Shown in pieces: positions 1-9,180 of a stretch of 64,000 nt of DNA. Origin of the DNA: Gracilariopsis chorda (lineage: Eukaryota; Rhodophyta; Florideophyceae; Gracilariales; Gracilariaceae); NCBI GenBank assembly GCA_003194525.1, contig NBIV01000098.1, positions 1 to 64,000 on the forward strand, written 5' to 3'. Position numbers and translations under genes: made by a program. The notes below the pieces were generated by a model. It worked only from the letters and a program-made list of their open reading frames with translations, did not search any database and had not been told where the DNA came from. Positions within the stretch are counted from its first letter, which is position 1; every line of letters starts with the position of its first letter.

Positions 1-324
1 GTTGGCATGTGCTGGCGTGTGTTGGAGTCGTGAATTTGTGCCTTGTCATGGTCATGTGTATGCACGTAACTATTACAGAACGTTGGTGCGTTGGTGTGCG
101 TTGGTGTAATGAGGTTGTGCTGAGCTGGCTATGTCATGTTAGATGATGATTGGTAGTATTGAGTGTCCCTGCTTAGTGGTTTAGGTTTTACTTGTAGTTG
201 GTGTTCCCGCGCAATTCGAGTTTAGAGTGGTATATAAGATGTGCCTGAAGGACCTCCAAGTGAATCCAAGCCAGAGCTGGCGAACTTCCCTTCCATCCCC
301 TCAACTTCCTTTCAACTTTCAACA
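1..324 (+). repeat. 5' LTR of element A, last 324 bp
   Basis: This segment matches 6051-6374, the last 324 bp of the 3' LTR, with about seven substitutions. It holds the ATTGGTAGTATTG block (from about 150), a TATA box (TATATAAG, 231-238) and ends in CAACA just before the primer binding site. The LTR start is outside the window. Confidence 0.95.
231..238 (+). promoter_or_regulatory. TATA box of element A 5' LTR
   Basis: TATATAAG lies about 70 bp downstream of the conserved ATTGGTAGTATTG block. The same box is present at the matching position of every family 1 LTR here (6281, 7775, 13990, 25809), which supports a core promoter role. Confidence 0.75.
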
Positions 325-339
325 GGTTATGGGCCCAGC
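325..339 (+). other. Primer binding site, tRNA-iMet anticodon type
   Basis: GGTTATGGGCCCAGC directly follows the LTR. It is the complement of the anticodon stem-loop of eukaryotic initiator tRNA-Met (GCUGGGCCCAUAACC), not of its CCA end. Drosophila copia is the known case of priming by a half-molecule of tRNA-iMet, so the same mechanism is inferred. Confidence 0.8.
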
Positions 340-1385
340 CCCGCTGACCGCTGCCGCTATCCCTTTCCGTATCGTTCGTCTGTCGCCGCTCTCCCTCACC
401 GCCGTTCATCCGTTTCGCTGTTGTTTTCTCTTTCGTCGTTGCGTCGGGTGTCTTGATCCCATTGTTGGTCGGTGTTGGTCATTCTCCTTTGGTTTGCGTT
501 CCTCCCTGAGGGCGTTGCGGTGGTAGTGGTTCGACGTTTACTTCCTATCGTTGTTGAGTTGGGCCTCCGTTGTTGCCCGTGTTGTCGATCGCTATCTACT
601 TTGTGTGTGACACTCCCTCTATTTTGTGTTTTGGGATCCCCGAGTCGTTTGTCGGGTCGTATCCGTGAGGTCGAGTCGGTCTAGTTTCGAAGTCTGGGCT
701 CCGTGATCGTGTGCTCAGCAGTTGCTTGTTCTTCGTGTTTCTTAATCATCATCTGGTGTCCAGTGCGACGAGCGGTTGATCCGGGTTACTTTGGGTGATT
801 CCAGGTATCCGGGACGTAAGCCTGGCGGCTTGAACCAAAGCGGGTTGTACTGTCGAGCGGCTTCCCACCGGTCCATTTGGACAGATAACGGTGACGGTCG
901 TTAAGACCTGGTAAGTTCAGCGGGTGCATCTGTGGACGGGGTGCCGTGGCGTACTGCGCTGGTGCGGGTGATTGAATTATTTGTTTTGATCCTGACTGCG
1001 TGTCGGGATTCTTGGGCTGTTGCGAAGGTATTCCATAACGAGCTTTTGATCCGTGCATCTGACCCTTGGGCGTTTGTGCGGGGAGGCGACGTGGCGTAGG
1101 CTGACCTCCTTCTTAGGATCAGGCCGCGTGTGACCTTAAGTGGTTGCGCGTTAGCAGCGTACTTTGGTTGCCATAGTAGCTTCAGTTGCGAGGTCGCGCA
1201 AGTTCTTGCAAGAGGCCAGAGAGGGTTATACTTGGTGAAGGCATATCTTGGGTCATTAACCATCCTCTGGAAGCCTCGTAGAGAGCGACGCATCTTCTCC
1301 TTAGACGTAGGAGAGGGAAGACAGAAGAAGACGTCTTGTACCCGGAGCATCTCCGGGGGCCAGGGGTCCGACACCCTAGGGTAGC

Positions 1386-1400
1386 GGAGGTAGTTTCTCC
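1386..1400 (+). promoter_or_regulatory. Conserved leader hairpin (element A copy)
   Basis: GGAGGTAGTTTCTCC can fold with GGAG pairing to CTCC plus a G-U pair. It lies between the conserved GGGTAGC and GTCAGTGCGCCC motifs, about 155 nt before the gag ATG. Counterparts with different stem bases occur in C, F, G and J. Confidence 0.55.
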
Positions 1401-1423
1401 CGTCAGTGCGCCCGAATTTGAAG

Positions 1424-1494
1424 TTTGTTGTTGTTGTTGTTGTTGTTGTTGTCGTTGTTTTTGTTGTTATTGTTGTCGTTGTTGCCATTTTTGT
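1424..1494 (+). repeat. (GTT)n microsatellite before gag
   Basis: An imperfect GTT tract interrupted by GTC and ATT. Element C has a similar tract at about 9021-9080 in the same place, so it belongs to the leader and is not a random insertion. Confidence 0.85.
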
Positions 1495-1554
1495 ACTACT
1501 TAAGTGCCGTAGGTCTTTCATCGCACCTGTGCTGTTTGTTGACATCTACCAAGC

Positions 1555-4500
1555 ATGGATTCATTCGGTGGCATCAAGATTGAAAAGTTGGGCGAGGATA
1601 ACTTCCATGTATGGAAGCAAAAGGTTGAGTTGCTGCTTGCACTCAAGGACCTCGATGACCATCTTGAATCAACCAGGCCTACGGACGATGACGAGTTGTC
1701 AGCATGGAAGAAGAAAGACGCCAAGGCCAGGGCTGTTATTGGTCTCAGCATCAGTGATGAGCATTTGGACCATGTGAGGGATACCGAGAATGCTGCGGAA
1801 ATGTGGAAAGCCATTTGCGATGTGTTCCAGCGTAAAACGCTGCTCAACCGAATCAATGCAAGACGTGCCTTCTACACAGCCAAGATGCGAGATGATGAGA
1901 AAATGTTACACTTCATCAATCGTGTTCGTCATCTTGCATCGGATCTGAAGAGCATGGACGTAGTGGTTGAGGAGGAAGACATCGCTATGGCAATCCTATG
2001 TGGGCTACCAGACCGCTTCGAACACCTCATTGTCGCTATTGACACCACGATTGGTGATCGTAAACTCGATTTAGAGTTTGTGAAGAGTCGTTTGCTGCAA
2101 GAGGAACAGCGAATGAACGATCGTGCCAAGGAGGAGTCCGGAAGTGACAAGGCTTTGGTCGGTGCGCAGTCACGAAAGAAGTCCATGGTGTGCTACTACT
2201 GTGGTAAGAAGGGGCATATCCAGAGAAACTGTTTCAAGAGACAACGTGACGAAGCTAGCAAAGAGCAGAGTGCTGCCGCAAACCCAGCTGTGCAGACCGA
2301 TCTCGGCAACGAGAAACGAGGATGTGACAGTGACTCTGACTTTGTTTGTCTCATTGCGACAGGTTCTGTGGAAGAAAGTATCAGTGACTGGATCATTGAC
2401 TCTGGTGCCACCGCCCATATGACGTATGACGAGTCCATGTTTGACAGTTATAGCAAAAGAGAGTCTGCCGGTGTGAGTATCGGCAATGACTCGAAGCTGG
2501 AGTCTCTTGGTCATGGCAGTGTCCACCTCGATCTCGCTGTTGAAGGGCGTAAGAGCAAGTGCCGGTTGGGTGAAGTAGTGCATGTACCGAATTGAAGGTA
2601 TCATCTGCTGTCAGTATCTGCGATGTGTGACCTGGGTGCGCGAGTGGTGTTTGACAAAACCAAAGTATGTGTATACAAAGGCAACACCATGATCGCCAGG
2701 GCCGTCGCATCAAAGGACTGTACTACCTATGTACCGCGATGGAAGTACCAGAAGACATGGACAACGCACTTGTGACTAACCTGTCACTATGGCATGCTCG
2801 AATGGCTCATGTGAATGTGGATGGTATCAAACATATGGCTCGTAACGGTGTTGTGTCAGGGCTGAATGTGGACTTGAATCAATCGATGGATGTGTGTGAC
2901 TCTTGTGTAGTGGGAAAATCTACACGTGCTCCAACTCCCAAGCAAGGGGGGAACGGGCTTTGCACCCATTGGACCTAGTGCATTCGGACATTTGTGGTCC
3001 AATCCAAGTAGGTTCCTTGGGAGGTTCACACTACTTCGTCACATTCATCGATGATCACTCCCGTTTTTGCTTCTTGTACATGCTTAAGACCAAGGATGAG
3101 GTGTTCCACGTGTTCCTGAAGTGGCTCAAGATGGTTCAAAATCAGAGTGACCGACATGTGAAAACCATTACCGCACGTGAGTCTGTGCTACATGCGTTAC
3201 GCACAGACAATGCTGGTGAATATGTGTCAAAGAAGTTTTCACAAGAGCTTGAACGTCACGGTATTGAACATCAGCGAACGGTGCCTTACAATCCACATCA
3301 GAATGGTCTGGCCGAACGGTTCAACCGAACACTCATGGACTTGGTGAGATCGATGCTGCATCACGAGAAACTGCCAAAGAGCTTCTGGGCTGAAGCATTG
3401 AACGTTGCAGTGTATGTGCGCAATCGAGTCACCTGCAAGGCCCTTCCGAGTGACGTGACACCACTCGAGATGTGGAGTGGATATGAACCTGACTTGAGCA
3501 ATCTGCGTGTGTTCGGTAGCCGGTGCTGGTACAAAGTGGTGGACCACAAGCTGAAGAAGCTGGAGCAACGTGCCGTGGAGGCGATCTTTATTGGGTACAC
3601 AACTGGATCGAACGGTTATAAACTGTGGGATGCGCAAAAGAAGAAGGTGGTTGTGTCGAGAGATGTGAGGTTTGACGAATGTAGTGGTTCAGATCAAGGT
3701 ACTGACCACGTTGATGATGACGACTATGCTGAGATCGACATCTCGGACAAGCCGAAATCAAACATCACCTCCACCTCTACTACACCCACCGATGGCCAAG
3801 TTGAACCCGCTGCACCAGATACTCCACCAGAAGAAGCTTCAGGCAGTGGCCACGATGAGCCCACAGCTGAGACAGAAGTTGAGCCAGAGGTACCAGATCC
3901 ACCACCACTTCGGAGATCCACTCGTGAGCGTAGAGCGCCTACCTCGTGGTGGCGCGGCACTGCCCTACTCACTGCCAGTGATGATGTCCCATCCTCATAC
4001 TCGGATGCCGTGTCACGTCCTGATTCAAAAGCGTGGACCAAGGCCATGAACAGTGAGTACGAGTCTCTGATGGAGCATGACACATGGGAGTTAGTGCCAA
4101 GGCCAGCTGACAGCAACGTGATATCATCCAAGTGGGTATTTGTGCAAAAATATGAGGCTGGCGACAACGATGAACCGACAGTGAGGTACAAGGCTCGTGT
4201 GGTGGCTCGAGGGTTTCTGCAGATCGAAGGTGTAGATTTCTCCGAGACGTATGCACCAGTGGTCAAATTCACATCCATTAGAATGATTCTGTCCATTGTA
4301 GCAGTGCAGAACTATCATCTGCACCAGATGGATGTGAAGACTGCATTCTTGAATGGCGACCTGGAAGAGACTGTGTACATGGAGCAGCCGGACGGATTCA
4401 TCAGACCTGGGAACGAGGACTTGGTATGCCTTCTCAAGAAAGCCATCTATGGGCTACGACAGGCATCAAGGCAGTGGTTTGCAAAGATGTACTTGTTCCT

Positions 4501-5575
4501 CGTTGGTTGGATGGGTCTGAAGCCAAACGTCGCAGACGAGTGCGTTTACACCGGAGAGGTACTGCGAGCGCTTGTGATCATTGCTCTTTATGTGGACGAC
4601 TTGCTCATTGCGAGTCCAAGTATGGAGACAATGAATCGCGTAAAGCGTGAACTGTCAAAACGTTTTCAGATGAAGGATCTCAGTGAAGCGCGCATGGTAC
4701 TTGGGTTCGAGATCCATCGTGATCGATCCAAAAGACAGCTGTACCTGACACAGTCTGCATACACGCGTAAGGTCTTAGAACGTTTTGGCATGTTGCAGTG
4801 CAAACCAATGGACACTCCCATGGACTCCGGTGCTGACCTCACTAAGGTAGAAGAGCCTCTGACGAACATCCCGTATCGCCAGGTGATCGGTTGTCTGATG
4901 TATCTCTCTGTTGGCACTCGACCGGACATCTCGTTTGCAGTGTCCAAGCTAGCCAAGTATGTCGAGAAACCTGGAGAGACTCATTGGAAAGCGGTCAAGC
5001 GTGTTCTGCGTTAACTCAATGGCACTCGCTCCCTCGGACTTACTTATGGCACTAGGACTGATACTCAGCTGTATGGATACGTAGACTCTGACTGGGCAGG
5101 TGATACATCCAACCGCAAGTCCACCAGTGGGTATGTGTTCATGATGTGCGGTGCTCCTGTGTCTTGGAGCTCGCGCCAACAGGAAGTAGTTGCATTGTCT
5201 AGCGCTGAGGCTGAGTATGTGAGTCTGTGCAGTGGGACGAAGGAAGCGATCTGGCTGAGACGACTGTGGAGTGGCATTGGCAACGCAAGTGGACTACACG
5301 TGGATAAGTCAGTGACGCTAATGGTTGAGCCCACAACTGTGTACGTGGACAACCAAGGTTGCATCGACCTTGCTCGAAATGGAGTTGTGAACAAGCGTAC
5401 TAAGCACATTGATATTCGCTTTCACTTCACCAGAGAGGCTCTACGCGACAAAGCCGTCCAGTTGCAGTACTGTTCCACGGAAGACATGGTTGCCGATATG
5501 CTGACGAAAGCGCTCGGTCGAGTTAAGCTGGCAAGGTTCCGCAGTGACTGTGGCATGCTCCCCTTAGACCTTTGA
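1555..5575 (+). pseudogene. Copia gag-pol of element A, broken
   Basis: This is a Ty1/copia polyprotein gene similar throughout to the intact copy in C. The gag (ATG 1555, MDSFGGIKIE) has a CCHC knuckle (CYYCGKKGHIQRNC) and is followed by the protease DSGATAHM motif. Integrase (HSDICGP, RTDNAGEY, GLAERFNRTL), RT (YVDDLLIAS near 4590) and RNase H (YVDSDWAGD, SSAEAEY) come in copia order. Lesions are a TGA at 2593-2595 after the protease, a shift near 2690, a one-base loss in the G run near 2945 (six G where C has seven) and TAA for Tyr at 5012-5014. RT and RNase H are otherwise well kept. No functional polyprotein can be made from this copy as it stands. Confidence 0.92.
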
Positions 5576-5582
5576 AGTCAGT

Positions 5583-5595
5583 GACAGAGGGGGGG
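5583..5595 (+). other. Polypurine tract of element A
   Basis: GACAGAGGGGGGG abuts the 3' LTR start. It matches the tract before the 3' LTR of C (13220-13232) and, reversed, of D, and would prime plus-strand DNA synthesis. Confidence 0.8.
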
Positions 5596-6374
5596 TGTTG
5601 GCAGTAGTACCTGTGCTGTCACTGAAAACCAAATGTTCCGGGGAGCATGGGCTGTTTTAGAGGGTAGCTCTGCAAAAGCGCATATGCGCGTGTGCGCGAA
5701 CCCAACGTGAAACTGGCTTCTGATTGGCTACTGCAAATGTACATATGCAACGTGGTGCGTACAAGTGGTATGGCATAACTGGATCGGTTGGACACACCCA
5801 CGTGTCCAGCTACTACAGTGGTCACAGTGTACGTTGTGTGCAGGGGATACTGATGAAGTGGTTGACACCTGGTACAAGTGGTACAGCAGTGGTTGGTACA
5901 ATGGTAAGGTGCGCATGCACTGTCAACAGGTTTACACATGCACGGGTATATTGATGACGTGGGTGTTGTGTGCATCGCCACATGATGACATGGCACTAAC
6001 ACCACAGGTTACGTGCCGACTTACCGTAACGTGTTGACTTACCGTGATGTGTTGGCATGTGCTGGCGTGTGTTGGAGTCGTGAATTTGTGCCTTGTCATG
6101 GTCATGTGTATGCACGTAACTATTACAGAACATTGGTGCGTTGGTGTGCGTTGATGTAATAAGGTTGTGCTGAGCTGGCTATGTGATGTTAGATGATGAT
6201 TGGTAGTATTGAGTGTCCCTGCTTAGTGGTTTAGGTTTTACTTGTAGTTGGTGTTCCCGCGCAATTCGAGTTTAGAGTGGTATATAAGATGTGCCTGAAG
6301 GACCTCCAAGTAAATCCAAGCCAGAGCCGGCGAACTTCCCTTCCATCCCCTCAACTTCCTTTCAATTTTCAACA
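5596..6374 (+). repeat. 3' LTR of element A (779 bp)
   Basis: It begins TGTTGGCAGTAG and ends CTTTTCAACA. D's LTR (reversed) and solo LTR E have exactly the same length. It contains the shared cassette (GCGCATATGCGC, CAACGTGAAAC, TGATTGGCTACTGCA, CATATGCAA) at about 5673-5750, then ATTGGTAGTATTG, then TATATAAG at 6281-6288. Confidence 0.95.
5673..5750 (+). promoter_or_regulatory. Shared LTR cassette (element A copy)
   Basis: A run of motifs: CAAAAGCGCATATGCGC (palindromic core), CCCAACGTGAAAC, CTGATTGGCTACTGCA (reverse CCAAT box) and ACATATGCAACG. The same motifs, order and spacing recur in both copia families of the window, so this is a candidate enhancer or upstream promoter. Confidence 0.65.
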
Positions 6375-7017
6375 GATCCCACACTAAAGGAAGCACTGTC
6401 TGCCACCCCAACTGAAAGAGAGCAATGGCTAAATGCCATTGATGAAGAGTTGGCATCTTTAGAATACAAGGCTACATGGATTCCTGATGACTCACCAATG
6501 TCCGAGCCACTACCAACGCATGTCATACTGAAGGTGAAACGTGACGCAGATGACTCCGTTGACCGATTTAGAGCTCGAATAGTGGCTGGGGGCAACCACC
6601 AGACATATGGTCAGGACTACTTAGAGACGTATGCACCAGTTGTTTCGTTCAATTTGGTTCGCATGTTCCTGTACCTGATGTTGTGTATGCAGATGTTTGT
6701 TGCACAGGTTGACATAAAGACAGCGTTCCTTAATGGTGAACTCAAAGAAGATGTGTGGGTGATGTCACCGCGTGGCATTCCTGGTCTCAAGTCACAATGC
6801 TACAAACTGCGAAAGGCGATATACGGGCTTAAGCAGGCTCATCTGGCATGGCATACGAAGTTCAGCACGGACATTACAGGCATAGGTTTTGAAGAACTAC
6901 CCAGTGCACCATGTGTTTTCAGGCGCACACTAGCCGGCAACACTTACGCATACATCCTGGTATACGTAGATGACCTTCTCATATTTACGCCAACTGCTGA
7001 ACAACGTTCCCACATAG
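6375..7017 (+). pseudogene. Element B RT, part 1 (split by C)
   Basis: This fragment encodes the first part of a Ty1/copia reverse transcriptase of a different family from A and C. Visible motifs are ETYAPVVSFN, QVDIKTAFLNGELKEDVW, KAIYGLKQAHLAWH and YVDDLLIF near the end. It is open from the A junction to C's insertion. The reading frame continues at 14110 after removal of C and one copy of the 5-bp repeat, so B was intact here when C landed. The 5' part of B (gag, protease, integrase) is missing because A's 3' LTR abuts at 6375. It belongs to copia family 2 with F, H, J, K1-K3 and L. Confidence 0.93.
7013..7017. repeat. Target site duplication CATAG, left copy
   Basis: CATAG directly before the C element is repeated at 14105-14109 directly after it. 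Five base pairs is the usual copia duplication, and removing one copy restores B's RT frame. Confidence 0.93.
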
Positions 7018-7491
7018 TGTTGGATGTTGACCTTGTGCTGTCACTGAAACGAAAAGTGCTGGGGAGCATGGGCTGTTTTGGAGGGTGCTGCTGGAAAAGC
7101 GCATATGCGCCTCTGTGCAAAGTGAACGTGAAACGGGCTTCTGATTGGCTACTGCAAATGTGCATATGCAACGTAGTGTGTACAAGTGTTATGGCGCAAG
7201 TGGGTTGTTCCGGGTTACACGTGTGTAGCTAGCACAGATGGTTATGCTGTACAGTATGCACAGGTATGTACGTGGACATGTTGAACAGGTTGAGGCATGT
7301 TGGAGTACTGTGGTGAAGAGTCTGGTACAGTCATGAGGTTTACAGGAAGACTGTGGTAACATGTTGTTGGTGACTTAGGACTTGTGGTGAATTTGTAGTG
7401 ACGTGGTACTTGGTGTGTTGGTGTATACACATGATGATGAGTTGTATGGATTACAGTGCGTTGGCACAATGTGAATCTGTGCATGGTCATG

Positions 7492-7620
7492 GTTGTGTAG
7501 GCACGTAACATGTCGTGTAGTGTTGTACACTGTTGTTGTGTAGGCACGTAACATGTTGTGTAGTGTTGTGCACTGTTGTTGTGTAGGCACGTAACTTGTT
7601 GTGTATTTTTGTGCACTGTT
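7492..7620 (+). repeat. 43-bp tandem repeat in element C LTR (three units)
   Basis: Units start at 7492, 7535 and 7578, each opening with GTTGTGTAGGCACGTAAC. The third unit is the most diverged. LTRs of A and G have a single GCACGTAAC motif at the matching place, so the motif was multiplied in C. The 3' LTR carries the same array. Confidence 0.85.
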
Positions 7621-7774
7621 GTGCGTTGTTGTGCACTGTTAGTTGTAAGCTGTCATGAATTATGACAGTGTTACTGTGTTATGTTAGAAGATGATTGGTA
7701 GTATTGAGTGTCTCCGCTTGTAGCTTAGGGTTTACTGATAGTTGGAGTTGAGCGGTAGTGCGGCGAAATAGTAC

Positions 7775-7782
7775 TATATAAG
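7775..7782 (+). promoter_or_regulatory. TATA box of element C 5' LTR
   Basis: TATATAAG lies about 107 bp before the end of the LTR and after the conserved ATTGGTAGTATTG block. The 3' LTR copy is at 13990-13997. Confidence 0.75.
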
Positions 7783-7889
7783 TTGTGACTCAACCACCTC
7801 CAAGTAAACTCCGAGCCAGAGCTGGCGAACTTCCCTTTCATCCCCCCACCTTCCTTATCCAACCTTCCCTTGCAGCTATACCTCCATTA

Positions 7890-7904
7890 GGTTATGGGCC
7901 CAGC
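7890..7904 (+). other. Primer binding site of element C, tRNA-iMet anticodon type
   Basis: GGTTATGGGCCCAGC follows the LTR end without a gap and is identical to the site in A. It pairs with the anticodon stem-loop of initiator tRNA-Met. Confidence 0.82.
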
Positions 7905-9180
7905 CCCGCTGACCGCTGCCGTTATCGTTCGTCTCTCGACGCTCTCCCTCACCGCCGTTCACCGGCTTCGCTGTTTCGTTCTCTCCGTTCTCTCCGTCGT
8001 ACCGTTGCGTCGGGTGTGTTGACCGTGTTGTTGGTTGGTGTTGATCTCGTTCTTACGGTTTTGCGTTACTCCCTGAGTGCGTTGTGGTGGTAGTGGTTCG
8101 ACGTTGACTTTCTATCGTGATTGTGTTTGGGTGCTTGTTGTTGCCCGTTGTTGTCGATCGCTATCCGTTTCGTTGGTTTCCCTCTATTGTTTTGTTGTTG
8201 GGATCTCCGCGTCGTCTTGCGGGTTCTGATCCGAGAGGTTGAGGACCGTTGTTATTGAAGTCTGGGCACTCGCGTTTTGTGCTCAGCAGTTCGAGAAGTC
8301 TGTGCACCTGTGATTGTGTGCTCAGCATCTGTTTGTGTGTGTGTGTGTGTGGTGATCACTTTGTGTCTTGTGCTACGAGCGGTTGATCCGGGTACTTTGT
8401 ATTCGGGGACGTTAGCCTGGCGACTTGAACCAAAGCGGGTGTTCTGTCTTGCGAGTTTCCCACCGGTCCTTCGGGGCGGATAACGGTGTCGGTCGAAAGA
8501 CTTGGTAAGCTTTGCGGGGGCATCTGTGGACGGGGTGTTGTGGCGCACTGCCTTGACCTTGGTGTTTCACTACTGTTTGTGTTTGACTCGACTGTGTGTC
8601 GAGTTCTTGGGCTGTGGTGAAGGCAAACTGAGACGAGCTTTTGATCTGTATTAGTGACCTTCGGGCATTGGTGCAGGGAGGCGACGTACCGTAGGCTGAC
8701 CTCCCTCTGGGATCAGGCCGCGTGTGATCTTTACTGATTGCGCGTTAGGAGCGAACTTTGGTTTGTCATAGTAGCTGCAGTTTCGAGGTCGCGCAAGTTC
8801 TTGTAAGAGACTAGAGAGGGTTTTACTTGGTGAAGGCATATCTTTGGTCATTAACCATCCTCTGGACGTCTCGTAGAGAGCAACGCGCCTTCTCCTGAAA
8901 CGTGGGAGGAGGTAGACAGAAGAAGTCGTTTCCTACCCGGAAGGTCTCCGGGGGTCAGGGGTCCGACTCCCTAGGGTAGCGGGTATAGGAAGCCCTGCCA
9001 GTGCGCCCGAATTTTCATCTTTTGTTGTTGTTGTTATTGTTGTTGTTGTTGTTTGCTGTTGTTGTTGGTCTGCTGTTTTTGTTGTGTCTGCTGCTACTGT
9101 TTGCTCTCATCGTTTGCTTTGTCTTGTGTCTTGTCAGCTGCTGTGTCATCTAGTTCCGTTTTCATCGCCACTTGCACAAG
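7905..9180 (+). other. 5' leader of element C, non-coding
   Basis: About 1.28 kb with no supported gene. It contains a GT repeat near 8333-8352, blocks shared with A and G (around 8395-8500 and 8770-8960), the conserved hairpin at 8981-8995 and a GTT tract at about 9021-9080. The conservation suggests RNA-level functions, which I infer. Confidence 0.7.
8981..8995 (+). promoter_or_regulatory. Conserved leader hairpin (element C copy)
   Basis: GGGTATAGGAAGCCC, with GGG pairing CCC and a wobble pair next to it, lies between CTAGGGTAGC and TGCCAGTGCGCCC. It is the weakest-stem member of the five-element set. Confidence 0.5.

Larger units (their letters stand above)
340..1554 (+). other. Long 5' leader of element A, non-coding
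   Basis: This 1.2-kb stretch between primer site and gag has no convincing gene. It is conserved in position and partly in sequence with the leaders of C (7905-9180) and G (25930-27083). A GC-rich block around 1330-1410 includes a CTAGGGTAGCGG motif and a hairpin. A GTT microsatellite follows before the gag ATG. It may hold packaging or translation signals, which is inference. Confidence 0.7.
1..6374 (+). mobile_element. Copia element A, nearly complete, decayed
   Basis: This is a Ty1/copia element read left to right, cut by the window edge inside its 5' LTR. Order: partial 5' LTR, primer site, 1.2-kb leader, gag-pol remnant, polypurine tract, 779-bp 3' LTR. The two LTR copies differ at about seven places over the 324 bp that can be compared, so this is not a very recent insertion. 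It sits directly against element B's reverse transcriptase at 6375, so A inserted into B or was joined to it. The 5' target duplication lies outside the window and cannot be checked. Confidence 0.93.
7018..7889 (+). repeat. 5' LTR of element C (872 bp)
   Basis: It starts TGTTGGATGTTG and ends CCTCCATTA. It has the shared cassette (AAAAGCGCATATGCGC, CTGATTGGCTACTGCA, GCATATGCAACG) at about 7093-7170, a three-copy 43-bp tandem repeat at 7492-7620, ATTGGTAGTATTG near 7692 and TATATAAG at 7775-7782. The end is TA rather than CA, confirmed by the position of the target duplication after the 3' copy. Confidence 0.95.

Noticed and set aside
780..1100. rRNA-like look of the copia leader (CGG-rich blocks)
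   Set aside because: No match to conserved rRNA core sequences that I know. The blocks recur only in copia leaders at the same distance from gag.
7242..7616. 124-codon minus-strand ORF in the LTR of C, repeated at 13457-13831
   Set aside because: It is inside U3, made mostly of the 43-bp repeat and GT-rich sequence, with His/Thr-rich low-complexity translation. It is duplicated only because the LTR is.
7018..7889. CRISPR-like array in the C LTR
   Set aside because: Repeats are head-to-tail 43-bp units without spacers, inside a retrotransposon LTR of a eukaryote.
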